From an uncultured Bacteroides sp. (GTDB lineage Bacteria > Bacteroidota > Bacteroidia > Bacteroidales > Bacteroidaceae), in assembly GCF_963675905.1 (NCBI RefSeq), contig NZ_OY780936.1:1931946-1995945 (forward strand): a stretch of 64,000 nt of DNA, written 5' to 3'. Positions within the stretch are counted from its first letter, which is position 1; each line of letters starts with the position of its first letter. Shown here in pieces: positions 27,265-36,027 of the stretch. A model generated the notes under the pieces. It had not been told where the DNA came from. It saw only the letters and a program-made list of their open reading frames with translations, and ran no database searches. Made by a program: the position numbers and the translations under genes.

Positions 27265-27364
27265 GCCATCACTAGAATCTTTAGTGCCAATTTCAGGAAC
27301 TGCCGATAACTATCAATGTTCTATTCCTTGGTTTGCTTATCCGGGAGAACTTCCTTCTAAGTAA
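27254..27364 (+). pseudogene. Orphan 3' end of an unidentified gene joined to the kinase fragment
   Basis: One frame over from the kinase, about 36 codons stay open and look coding: WNKPSLESLVPISG, then NYQCSIPWFAYPGELPSK and a stop at 27364. No start codon precedes it. It ends 43 bp before the lipoprotein gene, so it may be the tail of a gene that once preceded that lipoprotein in an operon, for instance an outer-membrane sugar-binding protein. I cannot name the family. Confidence 0.4.
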
Positions 27365-27407
27365 TGTATCTGTTTTATAGAAAAGTAAAATATAAAAATA
27401 AAAAGAT

Positions 27408-28241
27408 ATGAAAATTCTAAAATACATTAGTCTGGTTATGATGTTGGTACTTACGGCATCATGCGATAAGAATGAAGTAGAATACAATACAGAATCTATT
27501 TCAGATATGGCAGAATTCCAGCTGCACTACTTTGCACCTGTTACTGCCACCACTACCAACAATATTTATAAGGTTGTAGTTAATGGCGATACTATTGCTA
27601 ACAAAACTGCGCCTTTGACAACTTATAACGCGATTCCTAATGGTTCTGTAGGGCGTTTTTATACAGTTAAACCTGGTAAAATAAATATTAAATTGTATAT
27701 GAGTGCTGCATTAACTTTGGTATACGACAAGGACGTTACACTAAATGTAGGGAAACAAAACATGTTTGTATACGATTTCAATAAAGATCCTATTATTTTT
27801 GATAATGGCTATCCATATCAGGCTAATCTGACAGAGAATACAGATTCCACTTGTTATGTAAAGTTCTACAATTTTCTTTATGAAACAACCGGAGCAACCA
27901 GTACTCTGAAATTGCAGTACCAATATACTGATCCTCGAACCAATACTTTAGTAAACATTGGAAAGCCTGTTTCATTTGGAGAAACTACTGGCTGGCAACC
28001 TGTGAAGATTGTTAAATCTCTCTTTAATTCATCCGGATATTGCCCTATAATTTATAAGATCAAAGTTGTAAATGCCGATGGATCAATGGGTGATGATCTT
28101 ATGCTTTGGAATTCAAATAAAAAGTATGTTGCTTATACTGCTACTACAACTGAATACATTGGCAGAAGATATCACCATATATTAGGTGGTATGCGCTCTG
28201 CATTGCCAATAGCGTCTACCAGACAGTTTACCGCACTTTAA
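27408..28241 (+). CDS. DUF4397-like secreted lipoprotein
   Basis: A 277-residue lipoprotein: hydrophobic signal and lipobox LVLTASCDKN, with Cys about 20. The mature part, rich in beta-strand, resembles DUF4397-type domains (AEFQLHYFAPVTATTTNNIYKVVVNGDTI, NVGKQNMFVYDFN), which occur in Bacteroidetes surface proteins. Probably anchored to the outer membrane; function is unknown. It is preceded by the kinase/orphan-tail junction and followed by a strong terminator, so it may be the last survivor of a deleted operon. Confidence 0.7.
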   Translation: MKILKYISLVMMLVLTASCDKNEVEYNTESISDMAEFQLHYFAPVTATTTNNIYKVVVNGDTIANKTAPLTTYNAIPNGSVGRFYTVKPGKINIKLYMSAALTLVYDKDVTLNVGKQNMFVYDFNKDPIIFDNGYPYQANLTENTDSTCYVKFYNFLYETTGATSTLKLQYQYTDPRTNTLVNIGKPVSFGETTGWQPVKIVKSLFNSSGYCPIIYKIKVVNADGSMGDDLMLWNSNKKYVAYTATTTEYIGRRYHHILGGMRSALPIASTRQFTAL

Positions 28242-28255
28242 AATAATTATATTCT

Positions 28256-28285
28256 AAAAAGGGCATCCTTTCGGATGCCCTTTTT
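28256..28285 (+). terminator. Strong terminator
   Basis: AAAAAGGGCATCC pairs with GGATGCCCTTTTT around a TTTC tetraloop: a 13-bp stem with flanking A and T runs. Confidence 0.9.
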
Positions 28286-28409
28286 ATATTCCCTGAATAA
28301 ATCTATATCATTTATACCATATTGTTCAAACTCAATGTGCATGCATCAATCGTTCACCAGATTAGAAACATTCTCAATCACAGAGTATCAAGTTTAAAGA
28401 AACAAAACT

Positions 28410-30407
28410 CTATTTCTTTGTTTTTATTCTAATTACTGTTAGTGACATTGCCGGAGCAGAATAATCAAATGTCTTCTTTATTTTGACAACAGACTTAACA
28501 GGAACTACTGCCTGAGGATTTTCGAGTGTATTTTCAGCCTCAGCATCGCCTGTAAGAACATCCTGTTCTGCTTTTGAAGCAATGTTGCTGAATCCTTTAA
28601 GATCAATTTTCATCGGTTTGCTTTCGCTTCCAAAATTTACCATTTTCAGAATAATATCTCCGGTTTTGCTATCCTGTACACAAGAAGCTGCTAAGTTTGC
28701 ATCTTTTTCATCTTTCAGAATAACATTATCGAAATAGTAATCTCCCTGATTGGCAGAAAACATTTTTTGTACGTAGTAATTAGGCGTTGGATTGATTCTT
28801 GTATTATCAAAGAATATCATATCAGTTTTCCATTGTGTAAAATCCTTCTTTGCCAATAAAGGAGCATACGAAGCCATTCTCACTACATCGCCGTTGCGTT
28901 CAAGAGCCGTCATATAAGCAGCCTCGGATATAGCATTGCGCATTTTATTTCCCCAGGAAGCGTATTCCCCAAGATAAACTTCCGTAGCATTACGCTTGTA
29001 GGAATCGTAACGGTTTTGATGAGAAATGAACCAGTTTGGATCAGTGTAATAGTGTTCATCAACTACCGGAACTTTCAAATCATCGGCCAGTTTCCATCCT
29101 TTTGTAAAATCTTCACCGTCGGGAGAAGGACCAACAGTTCCTACGACTTCTATTTCCGGATGTTTTGCCTTAATAGCATTAAAGATCATTTTAAAGCGTT
29201 CCTCAAATTCAGGAGTAATTTTATCTTCATTGCCAATGCCAATATATTGCAAGTTAAATGGAGCCGGATGTCCTGCAGCAGCACGTTTAGCTCCCCAGGT
29301 ATAAGTTGCGGGAGCATTTGCCCATTCTATCAAGTCTAATACTTCCTGAATATAATCCTGCATTTCATTCATTGGAATAGCTTTTTGTCCGGTTCCACCT
29401 ACACGCCATGTACCTCCCGAATTCTGACAACTAACTGCAGCAGGTAAAACAGGTAATGGTTTTGCACCTATATCCTCACAGAACTGGAAATACTCAAAAT
29501 AGCCTAAGCCGGTTGTTTGATGATATCCCCAGATATTACGTTGTTCTTTACGCTGTTCTATCGGGCCAATCGTATTTTTCCAACGGTACATATTTTCCAG
29601 ACCGTCGCCATGAGAAAGGCAACCTCCGGGAAAACGAATGAAACGAGGTTTCATATCGGCCAGCAGTTGTGCCAGGTCCGCCCTCAAACCATTGGGACGA
29701 TTCTTGAATGTTTTTTCAGGAAACAAGGAAATTACATCAATAGCCAGTTTACCCTTAGTTGTAGCTAAAACAACTAAACTGACAGTATCATTACTTTCTG
29801 TTGGAATCAGGCTTGCTGTATACTTATTCCAAGTATCAGTTGATGTGTTTATTTTAGTTTCAGCCAGTACTTTTCCTTTTGGAGTCTGCAAGCTAATATT
29901 CAGTTCTATTGGCTCTTTACTAAGCTGACATGCAAACATTGAAAAATTGTACTTATCGCCTGCTTTTACCACCATACCACTAAAGCCTGAGTTTTTAATA
30001 CCCAAACCAGCCAAATCAGGAGTATTGGCTTCGTGACCCACATGTTCAATATCCAGCACCATGTAATGAGGATTATTAGGATGAATAGGCGATGAAGTTT
30101 CAACACTTATTTTGCCATAAGAAAATCCGGGAGTAATATATTCCCAAAAAGAGAAAGGATTCCATTCGCTGCGTTCTGTGGGGTTATACTCAAACGAGCG
30201 ATTTTGTACTAACTCTGCGTAAAGTCCACCATCGGCGGAATAGTTGATGTCTTCAAAAAAGAGTCCAAACAAATCAGAACTGATTTTCTTTCCTCCTTTA
30301 GCTGCCTGAATGGTTAGCGGAAATAACAAACATATTCCAAGTAATGCCAGACCTTGAAATGAATTGCACGTTAATCTTTGACTAAAAAACGTCTTCATGA
30401 TTTTCAT
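28410..30407 (-). CDS. Alpha-L-arabinofuranosidase (GH51)
   Basis: A 665-residue secreted enzyme that removes alpha-L-arabinofuranose from arabinan or arabinoxylan with retention. Signal peptide at about 1-34. Residues about 40-235 contain a carbohydrate-binding beta-sandwich (ISVETSSPIHPNNPHYM), then the catalytic barrel (RFPGGCLSHGDGLENMYRWKNTIGP) and a C-terminal beta domain. The acid/base is Glu394 (IGIGNED) and the nucleophile Glu451 (VVDEHYY). It lies 2.4 kb outside the xus-type operon and likely cooperates with it. The upstream gap of 587 bp contains word-repeat clusters. The start used is the first of two in-frame Met codons (MKIMKT). Confidence 0.93.
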   Translation of the reverse strand: MKIMKTFFSQRLTCNSFQGLALLGICLLFPLTIQAAKGGKKISSDLFGLFFEDINYSADGGLYAELVQNRSFEYNPTERSEWNPFSFWEYITPGFSYGKISVETSSPIHPNNPHYMVLDIEHVGHEANTPDLAGLGIKNSGFSGMVVKAGDKYNFSMFACQLSKEPIELNISLQTPKGKVLAETKINTSTDTWNKYTASLIPTESNDTVSLVVLATTKGKLAIDVISLFPEKTFKNRPNGLRADLAQLLADMKPRFIRFPGGCLSHGDGLENMYRWKNTIGPIEQRKEQRNIWGYHQTTGLGYFEYFQFCEDIGAKPLPVLPAAVSCQNSGGTWRVGGTGQKAIPMNEMQDYIQEVLDLIEWANAPATYTWGAKRAAAGHPAPFNLQYIGIGNEDKITPEFEERFKMIFNAIKAKHPEIEVVGTVGPSPDGEDFTKGWKLADDLKVPVVDEHYYTDPNWFISHQNRYDSYKRNATEVYLGEYASWGNKMRNAISEAAYMTALERNGDVVRMASYAPLLAKKDFTQWKTDMIFFDNTRINPTPNYYVQKMFSANQGDYYFDNVILKDEKDANLAASCVQDSKTGDIILKMVNFGSESKPMKIDLKGFSNIASKAEQDVLTGDAEAENTLENPQAVVPVKSVVKIKKTFDYSAPAMSLTVIRIKTKK

Positions 30408-30584
30408 ATTTATTAGTTTATTGTTACTAGATTCTCTTTATACTACTAATTAATAACAAAGATGGGATATTTTTAGCTTACTCATTTCTATTTATCGATA
30501 ATCGTGGTCAAATTTTAGATAATTCCCGGCCTATACAGATAGATCAACATAAAATAATTAATTCAAATAGACATATTATTCTGT

Positions 30585-30665
30585 ACACCCAGATGTACCC
30601 ATCTCATACACCCGGGTCTACGACTATCTTCCATCCGGGTGTACCAATTGTATACACCCAGATGG
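30585..30665. repeat. Intergenic cluster of ACACCCAGATG words
   Basis: ACACCCAGATG occurs at 30585-30595 and 30654-30664, ACACCCGGGT at 30608-30617, and an inverted form CCATCCGGGTGTACC at 30631-30645. 30631-30643 can pair with 30653-30665 (one mismatch) in a hairpin with a 9-base loop. Confidence 0.65.
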
Positions 30666-30756
30666 AAGCATAATATCTACTTGTTTCTATTTTTATAAAA
30701 GACCAGATGATTATTTGTGAGATACTTTATTTATCAATCATCTCATGCTGAATATC

Positions 30757-30860
30757 CGCTAGACTGCTAGATTAGTGCTAGATCAAACACAGTTGATCTA
30801 GCGGGTGCAATTTATTAGTTATCTGGCAATTAAGTACCAAGTGCTAGATTGCTAGATCAA
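30757..30860. repeat. Intergenic cluster of TGCTAGAT words
   Basis: GCTAGA-type words recur six times in both orientations between 30757 and 30860. GCTAGATCAA (30777-30786) and TTGATCTAGC (30793-30802) form a perfect 10-bp stem with a 6-base loop, and TGCTAGATTGCTAGATC repeats in tandem near 30842-30858. Confidence 0.65.
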
Positions 30861-30994
30861 TTTGTAGTTTTTAATTTTTATGTAGATGATAGTTGTTCTC
30901 ATGTTACCACCTTTGAGAAACTTCGGAATAATTACGTTCTAGACACAAGAATACAATAATCGTACATAAGTCTACTAAAGGCTATATCCCAATC

Positions 30995-31927
30995 TTATAT
31001 AAAGAATAACGAGACACCCAACACACTTATTATAGCTCCTATTATTTCTCTTATTGTAACTTTCTGCTTAAAAATAAGATGTGAAGGCCATAATATAAAA
31101 ATTGGCGTAAGTGCCATTAATGTAGATGCTATACCTGCTTCTGTATATTGAACAGCCATTAAAGATACAGAAACTCCGATAAATGGCCCGAAGATGGTAG
31201 CCCATAAAGCAGCATTCATACCCTTTCCATTGTGAAATGCAATAGGCATTGTGTATAGTTCCTTTCTAAGCCACATCATAACAAAGTATCCAAGCATACC
31301 GGTTATGGCACGTATATAAGTTGAAGCAAACGGAAGCATAGTCATAAACTGATTTATATCTGTTGCAGGAACCGACATTTTATAATAGTTCATCCCAACC
31401 TTGCTTAGTACAAGTCCTACTCCCTGCCCTACCCCTGCACCTATCCCAAGTAAAATACCTTTCAACGGTAATTTTAATCCTATTTTGTGAGAAGTTCCTT
31501 TACTGAGAACAGACATTCCTATACCACACAGAGTAACCATCATACCTATCCATGCATTCAACGGGAGTTTCTCACCTAGTATTATCCAGCCAGATATTGC
31601 AGCTGCCGGAGGAGCGAGTGTCATAAACAACTGTCCGAAACGGGAACCAATAAGAACGTAAGAGTTGAACAAGCAATAATCTCCCAGCACGTAACCCACA
31701 AAACCGGAAAGCGATAACCAGAACCAGGTTTCTGAATTGGCATACAAAGGAAAAGGCACACCGGTAAACCACCACAGAGTGATAGCCAGGAAAAACAAAG
31801 AAAGGAGCATTCGGATTAAATTCAGCTGTAAAGAACCAATCCGTTTACAAGCTACTTCCGCAAAAAGAGCTGTCGCAGTCCAGGATATAGCTACACCCAG
31901 AGAAAGTATTTCGCCAAAATATTGCAT
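30995..31927 (-). CDS. EamA/DMT-family transporter
   Basis: A 310-residue inner-membrane protein with ten predicted helices arranged as two EamA repeats of five (about 1-145 and 155-310). Typical elements are GYVLGDYCLFNSYVLIG, GWIILGEKLPLNAWIGMMVTLCGIG in the first half and the C-terminal MALTPIFILWPSHLIFKQKVTIREIIGAIISVLGV. Drug/metabolite transporter family members move small metabolites; the substrate is not known. A consensus -7 box is 19 bp upstream of the ATG. Confidence 0.9.
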   Translation of the reverse strand: MQYFGEILSLGVAISWTATALFAEVACKRIGSLQLNLIRMLLSLFFLAITLWWFTGVPFPLYANSETWFWLSLSGFVGYVLGDYCLFNSYVLIGSRFGQLFMTLAPPAAAISGWIILGEKLPLNAWIGMMVTLCGIGMSVLSKGTSHKIGLKLPLKGILLGIGAGVGQGVGLVLSKVGMNYYKMSVPATDINQFMTMLPFASTYIRAITGMLGYFVMMWLRKELYTMPIAFHNGKGMNAALWATIFGPFIGVSVSLMAVQYTEAGIASTLMALTPIFILWPSHLIFKQKVTIREIIGAIISVLGVSLFFI

Positions 31928-31945
31928 CTTTTTCTATTTTGAGTG

Positions 31946-31953
31946 CAAAGGTA
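31946..31953 (-). promoter_or_regulatory. -7 element for the EamA transporter
   Basis: The minus strand reads TACCTTTG, an exact TAnnTTTG and the commonest Bacteroides form. A TTTC at about 31972-31975 may serve as a weak -33 box. Confidence 0.6.
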
Positions 31954-32259
31954 CAACTATTTATATTAAATGAAAGTATTTACCGATACAACCCGACCCC
32001 TGCTTTTTCGGTATCTTATCATCTTCATTCACTGACTTTATACAATTACATAATCGTCTCGTGGTGATCAAAAAAAATAGCCTTATAGTCATTTCTTTTA
32101 TAAAAGAGTAATATATGTAAAATTATAAATGCAAATTTAGTTTAAAAGTTAATCCTTAAACAATCGGAAAAATTATTTCCAACAAGTCTCAGGCTGCATA
32201 TTAATAGATATCAACACACATTCCATAAACACCTTTATAACAACAATTTAAACATCATC

Positions 32260-32311
32260 ATGTAACATACAACAAGTCTTATGTAACATAAAAAAGTAAA
32301 TATGTAACGCA
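32260..32311 (+). promoter_or_regulatory. Three ATGTAAC direct repeats at 21-bp phasing (probable activator operator)
   Basis: ATGTAACATA begins at 32260 and at 32281, and ATGTAACGCA at 32302: exact 21-bp steps, so all three face the same side of the helix. Phased direct repeats upstream of a susC operon are the expected target of an AraC-type regulator, including the DNA-binding domain of HTCS proteins. Which regulator binds here is unknown; no regulator gene adjoins this operon in the window. Confidence 0.6.
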
Positions 32312-32439
32312 TATAAAAACACGTGTATCATTTATTTAAATACTCCTAATTAATGTTTAGTACATTTACACTTTGAAAATTTAGACTTATAGCAAACTAC
32401 ATTAAAAGGCTATAAAATCAGCACAGACATCTAAGTACT

Positions 32440-32733
32440 ATGAAAAAAAAGGAATCTCTTAAATTAGGGTCAACCATGTTGTCATCAGCATGGCTATTCT
32501 GTATTTCTACATCTTCGTACAATTCACTCAATAAAGCAAAAGATCTGTCGTTTATAAGCAACCCAATGTTACTCTTTGATAACTTCAGCTACAAAAGTGA
32601 AGATAACTTTTATGTTTCGACTCCATTTCCTGGTGAATATTATTTCAAAATTCAAAATCTTTCTATCGAATGTTCCGGCCTTATGATGCTACCAAAGAAT
32701 TCACAGGAACTACTTCTGGAATGTAACCACTAA
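32440..32733 (+). CDS. Small hypothetical protein (leader ORF of the xus-type operon)
   Basis: A 97-residue frame starting MKKKESLKLGSTML, with a moderately hydrophobic N-terminal segment (MLSSAWLFCISTSS) that could be a weak signal sequence, and an ending LPKNSQELLLECNH. I recognise no family. It lies in the long leader between the putative operator/promoter and the first SusC gene (140 bp downstream), on the same strand. It may be a real small secreted protein, a gene remnant or a chance frame in the untranslated leader. Confidence 0.35.
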   Translation: MKKKESLKLGSTMLSSAWLFCISTSSYNSLNKAKDLSFISNPMLLFDNFSYKSEDNFYVSTPFPGEYYFKIQNLSIECSGLMMLPKNSQELLLECNH

Positions 32734-32873
32734 AAAAATAAATACCTATAGTAATTAACCTTAATAATTAATGGAATGAAATGTGAATATGATGACAGTT
32801 AAAATTGATTGCTTTCAAGAAAGAAAGTTTATTTGGAAAAAGAGAAAAATATTAATATCTTAATCTAGCAGTA

Positions 32874-35800
32874 ATGGAAAATGTAAAAAAACAGTTACAA
32901 AAGATTCCTTACTTGATTTTATGTCTGCTGTTAACCTGCGTTACAGCTTATGCGCAAGACAGAATAAAAGTAACGGGATCGGTAATCGATAGTAAAGGTG
33001 AAACTATTATCGGTGCCAATGTAACACTGAAAGGCAATAGTTCAATAGGTACAATTACAGATATTGACGGAAACTTTGTATTGTCTGTGCCAAAAAATTC
33101 AGTGTTAGTTATTTCATACATCGGTATGAAGAAAAAAGAAATCAAAGTTGTTGATAATAAAAAGTTGAGAATTGCATTAGAAGACGCTTCGGAGCAATTA
33201 GAAGAGGTTGTAGTCGTTGGTTATGGACAGCAAAAGAAAGCCAGTGTGGTTGGTGCAATTACACAAACTACTGGTAAAGTGCTGGAACGTGCCGGCGGTG
33301 TTGCAGATATTGGTGCAGCCTTAACTGGTAACCTGCCTGGTGTAGTTACTACAGCCAGTACTGGTATGCCGGGCGAAGAAGATCCTAGAATTGTAATTCG
33401 TGGCGTAAGTTCATGGAACAATAGTGATCCATTAATTTTAGTAGATGGAATAGAGCGTCCTATGAATAGTGTGGACATAAGTTCTGTACAATCAGTCTCT
33501 GTTTTAAAGGATGCTTCTGCCACTGCCGTTTACGGTGTAAAAGGTGCGAATGGGGTTATCTTAATTACTACAAAGCGCGGAAATGAAGGTAAAGCCAAAA
33601 TAGAAGTTGGTCTTAATGCTACAGCAAAAGTAGTATCAAAGTTACCACGTTCTATAGCTTCAGCAAATGCTTTATATGTACGTAATCAAGCAATAGAGAA
33701 TGAGCTAGGTTTAAATCCGGATTCATGGAGCAATATTACACCAGCCGATATTCTGGATAAATACCGTAATCCGGCTAATTTGGAAGAAGCTGAACGCTAT
33801 CCGGATGTAGATTGGCAGAAAGAGTTGTTTAAAGATTATGCGATGGCTTACAATGCAAATGTTAACATCTCGGGTGGAACAAAATTTGTAAAATACTTTG
33901 CCGCAGTAGATTTTCAACATGAAGGTGATTTATTCCGTGAGTGGGACAATAATCGTGGATATCAGTCAGGATATGGCTATAACCGTATTAATGTGCGAAG
34001 TAATTTAGATTTCCAGTTGACAAAAACAACTGTTTTGAAAGCTAATATTGCGGGGTCACATGGTCTTAAACGTTCTCCCTGGAATGTTAGTAATGACTCA
34101 TTCGGAGCTTCACAGTTATGGCAAGCCGCCTACAGTTCACCCTCGGATGCATTTCTTCCCCAATATTCGGATGGAACATGGGGATATTATCCTGCTAACA
34201 CACAAGGTGCACCTAACTCTATAGTAAATTTAGCAATCAGTGGTGCAGAAAAAAATACAACTACCCGTATTAACACAGACTTTACCCTGGAACAAGATCT
34301 AAGTTTCTTTTTGAAAGGATTGAAAGCAAATGCTTTGATATCATTGGATAATGTATTTTTAGAAACAGATCGTGGAATAAATGACCTTTATCACAATACA
34401 CAATTTAAATGGATAGATCCTGATACGGGAGAAATAAAGTACCAACAATCTGGTAATAGTAACAACAATTTCGACTTTCAAGAAGGAATTCAATGGACTA
34501 CATCAGGTGGTTCAATAGATAATAATTTCACTCAGCGTAACTTGTTCTATCAGGGACAATTGAACTGGGCTGGACAGTTTGGTAAACATGGGGTTACTGC
34601 AATGGGGGTATTCAACCGTACAGAACGTGCTAGCGGTAGTGAATTTACCCACTATCGCGAAGACTGGGCTTTCCGTACTACATATAATTATGCCGACAAG
34701 TATTTCGCTGAATATAACGGTGCTTACAATGGTTCTGAAAAATTTAGTGCAAATAATCGTTTTGCATTCTTTAATTCGGGTGCCTTAGGATGGATGATCA
34801 GTGAAGAAAAATTCTTCACTCCGGTTAAGAAATACATAGATATGCTAAAGCTTAGATATTCTTATGGTGAAATCGGTGATGACAATGTTGGATCTCGTTG
34901 GTTGTACGCCACTCAATGGGCTTACGGAACAGGTAAAAACGGAAGTATTGCTATGATGGGATCTAAAGGAGAAAACAGTCCTTATACATGGTATCGTGAG
35001 TCATCAGTAGGTAATGAGGATGTGCATTGGGAAAAAGCAGTAAAGCAAAACTTGGGTATTGACTATTCATTATTCGGAGGCTTAATAGCTGGTAGTGCTG
35101 AGTTTTTCCGTGAAAACCGTTCTGATATTCTCGTATCAGGTAATAAACGTTCTGTCCCTTCTTATTTTGGTACAACAGCTCCTACTGCCAATCTTGGTAA
35201 AGTTCGCACAAAAGGATATGAGCTGGAACTACGTCTGAATAAAATGTTTAAGAACGGTCTGCGCCTATGGGGTAATTTCAATATGACGCATGCCGAAAAC
35301 CTTGTATTAAAATATGATGACGCACAATTCTTGCCTAATTATCAAAAAACAGCAGGATACGCAATCGGACAGGATCATTCTTATCTGGATAATGGATATG
35401 CAAACACATGGGATGAAGTTATCGGTATGACTGATCACAATACAAATGATAACCAGAAATTACCAGGTCAATATGTCATTGTTGACTTTAATGGCGACGG
35501 AGTGATTGACACTAATGATAACGCACCTTATGGATATACCGGAACTCCTCAAAATACATACAATGCTACCGTTGGTTTTGAATGGAAAGGATTCAGTGCT
35601 TTTCTTCAGTTCTATGGAGTAACTAATGTTGATCGTTATGTATCCTTTACTTCACTGAACGGTAACTTGGATACTGTTTTTGATGAAGGATCTTACTGGA
35701 CAGTAGGAAATACAAATGCCGATGCACCTATGCCACGTTGGAATTCTACACCAAGTTATTATGAGGGAGCTCGCTTCCACTATGACGGTTCGTTTATTCG

Positions 35801-36017
35801 TTTAAAGAATGCTGAAATTGCCTATACATTTACTGACGGTTGGATAAAGAAAATAGGTCTCTCTAACCTGAAAATTTATTTGAATGGTAATAATTTGTGG
35901 GTATGGACACGTATGCCAGACGACCGTGAATCGAACTTTGCCGGTACAGGCTTGGCTTCTCAAGGAGCTTATCCTACGTTGAAACGTTTCAATTTGGGAA
36001 TAAAATTCAATCTTTAA
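32874..36017 (+). CDS. SusC/RagA-type TonB-dependent transporter (XusA-like)
   Basis: A 1,047-residue outer-membrane importer for oligosaccharides, probably xylan fragments. Layout: signal peptide (1-27, ending TAYAQD), carboxypeptidase-regulatory-like domain (about 32-110; VTGSVIDSKGETIIGANV), TonB box region (EEVVVVGYGQQKKASV), plug (about 120-235; VIRGVSSWNNSDPLILVDGIERP, KDASATAVYGVKGANGVI), then a 22-strand barrel ending FNLGIKFNL. The SusD gene follows 10 bp downstream. First of six tightly spaced genes whose order (C-D-C-D-lipoprotein-GH10) matches the xus operon of xylan-degrading Bacteroidetes. Confidence 0.95.
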   Translation: MENVKKQLQKIPYLILCLLLTCVTAYAQDRIKVTGSVIDSKGETIIGANVTLKGNSSIGTITDIDGNFVLSVPKNSVLVISYIGMKKKEIKVVDNKKLRIALEDASEQLEEVVVVGYGQQKKASVVGAITQTTGKVLERAGGVADIGAALTGNLPGVVTTASTGMPGEEDPRIVIRGVSSWNNSDPLILVDGIERPMNSVDISSVQSVSVLKDASATAVYGVKGANGVILITTKRGNEGKAKIEVGLNATAKVVSKLPRSIASANALYVRNQAIENELGLNPDSWSNITPADILDKYRNPANLEEAERYPDVDWQKELFKDYAMAYNANVNISGGTKFVKYFAAVDFQHEGDLFREWDNNRGYQSGYGYNRINVRSNLDFQLTKTTVLKANIAGSHGLKRSPWNVSNDSFGASQLWQAAYSSPSDAFLPQYSDGTWGYYPANTQGAPNSIVNLAISGAEKNTTTRINTDFTLEQDLSFFLKGLKANALISLDNVFLETDRGINDLYHNTQFKWIDPDTGEIKYQQSGNSNNNFDFQEGIQWTTSGGSIDNNFTQRNLFYQGQLNWAGQFGKHGVTAMGVFNRTERASGSEFTHYREDWAFRTTYNYADKYFAEYNGAYNGSEKFSANNRFAFFNSGALGWMISEEKFFTPVKKYIDMLKLRYSYGEIGDDNVGSRWLYATQWAYGTGKNGSIAMMGSKGENSPYTWYRESSVGNEDVHWEKAVKQNLGIDYSLFGGLIAGSAEFFRENRSDILVSGNKRSVPSYFGTTAPTANLGKVRTKGYELELRLNKMFKNGLRLWGNFNMTHAENLVLKYDDAQFLPNYQKTAGYAIGQDHSYLDNGYANTWDEVIGMTDHNTNDNQKLPGQYVIVDFNGDGVIDTNDNAPYGYTGTPQNTYNATVGFEWKGFSAFLQFYGVTNVDRYVSFTSLNGNLDTVFDEGSYWTVGNTNADAPMPRWNSTPSYYEGARFHYDGSFIRLKNAEIAYTFTDGWIKKIGLSNLKIYLNGNNLWVWTRMPDDRESNFAGTGLASQGAYPTLKRFNLGIKFNL

Positions 36018-36027
36018 AAGAAATAAC

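Larger units (their letters stand above)
30408..30994. other. 587-bp intergenic region with two word-repeat clusters
   Basis: This is the 5' region of the GH51 gene and the 3' region of the EamA gene. It contains the ACACCC cluster and the TGCTAGAT cluster, both listed separately. CAAAGATG at 30457-30464 (minus strand CATCTTTG) is one base off a -7 box for GH51. No coding sequence was seen. Confidence 0.6.
31928..32439. other. 512-bp control region upstream of the xus-type operon
   Basis: It lies between the divergent EamA gene and the first plus-strand ORF. It contains the EamA promoter, three phased ATGTAAC boxes (32260-32311) and, about 57 bp downstream of them, ACACTTTG at 32368-32375, a poor match to the -7 consensus as expected for an activator-dependent promoter. 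Confidence 0.55.

Noticed and set aside
30757-30860. CRISPR-like array
   Set aside because: The repeated unit is only 6-10 bases, occurs in both orientations and at irregular spacing, and no cas genes are nearby.
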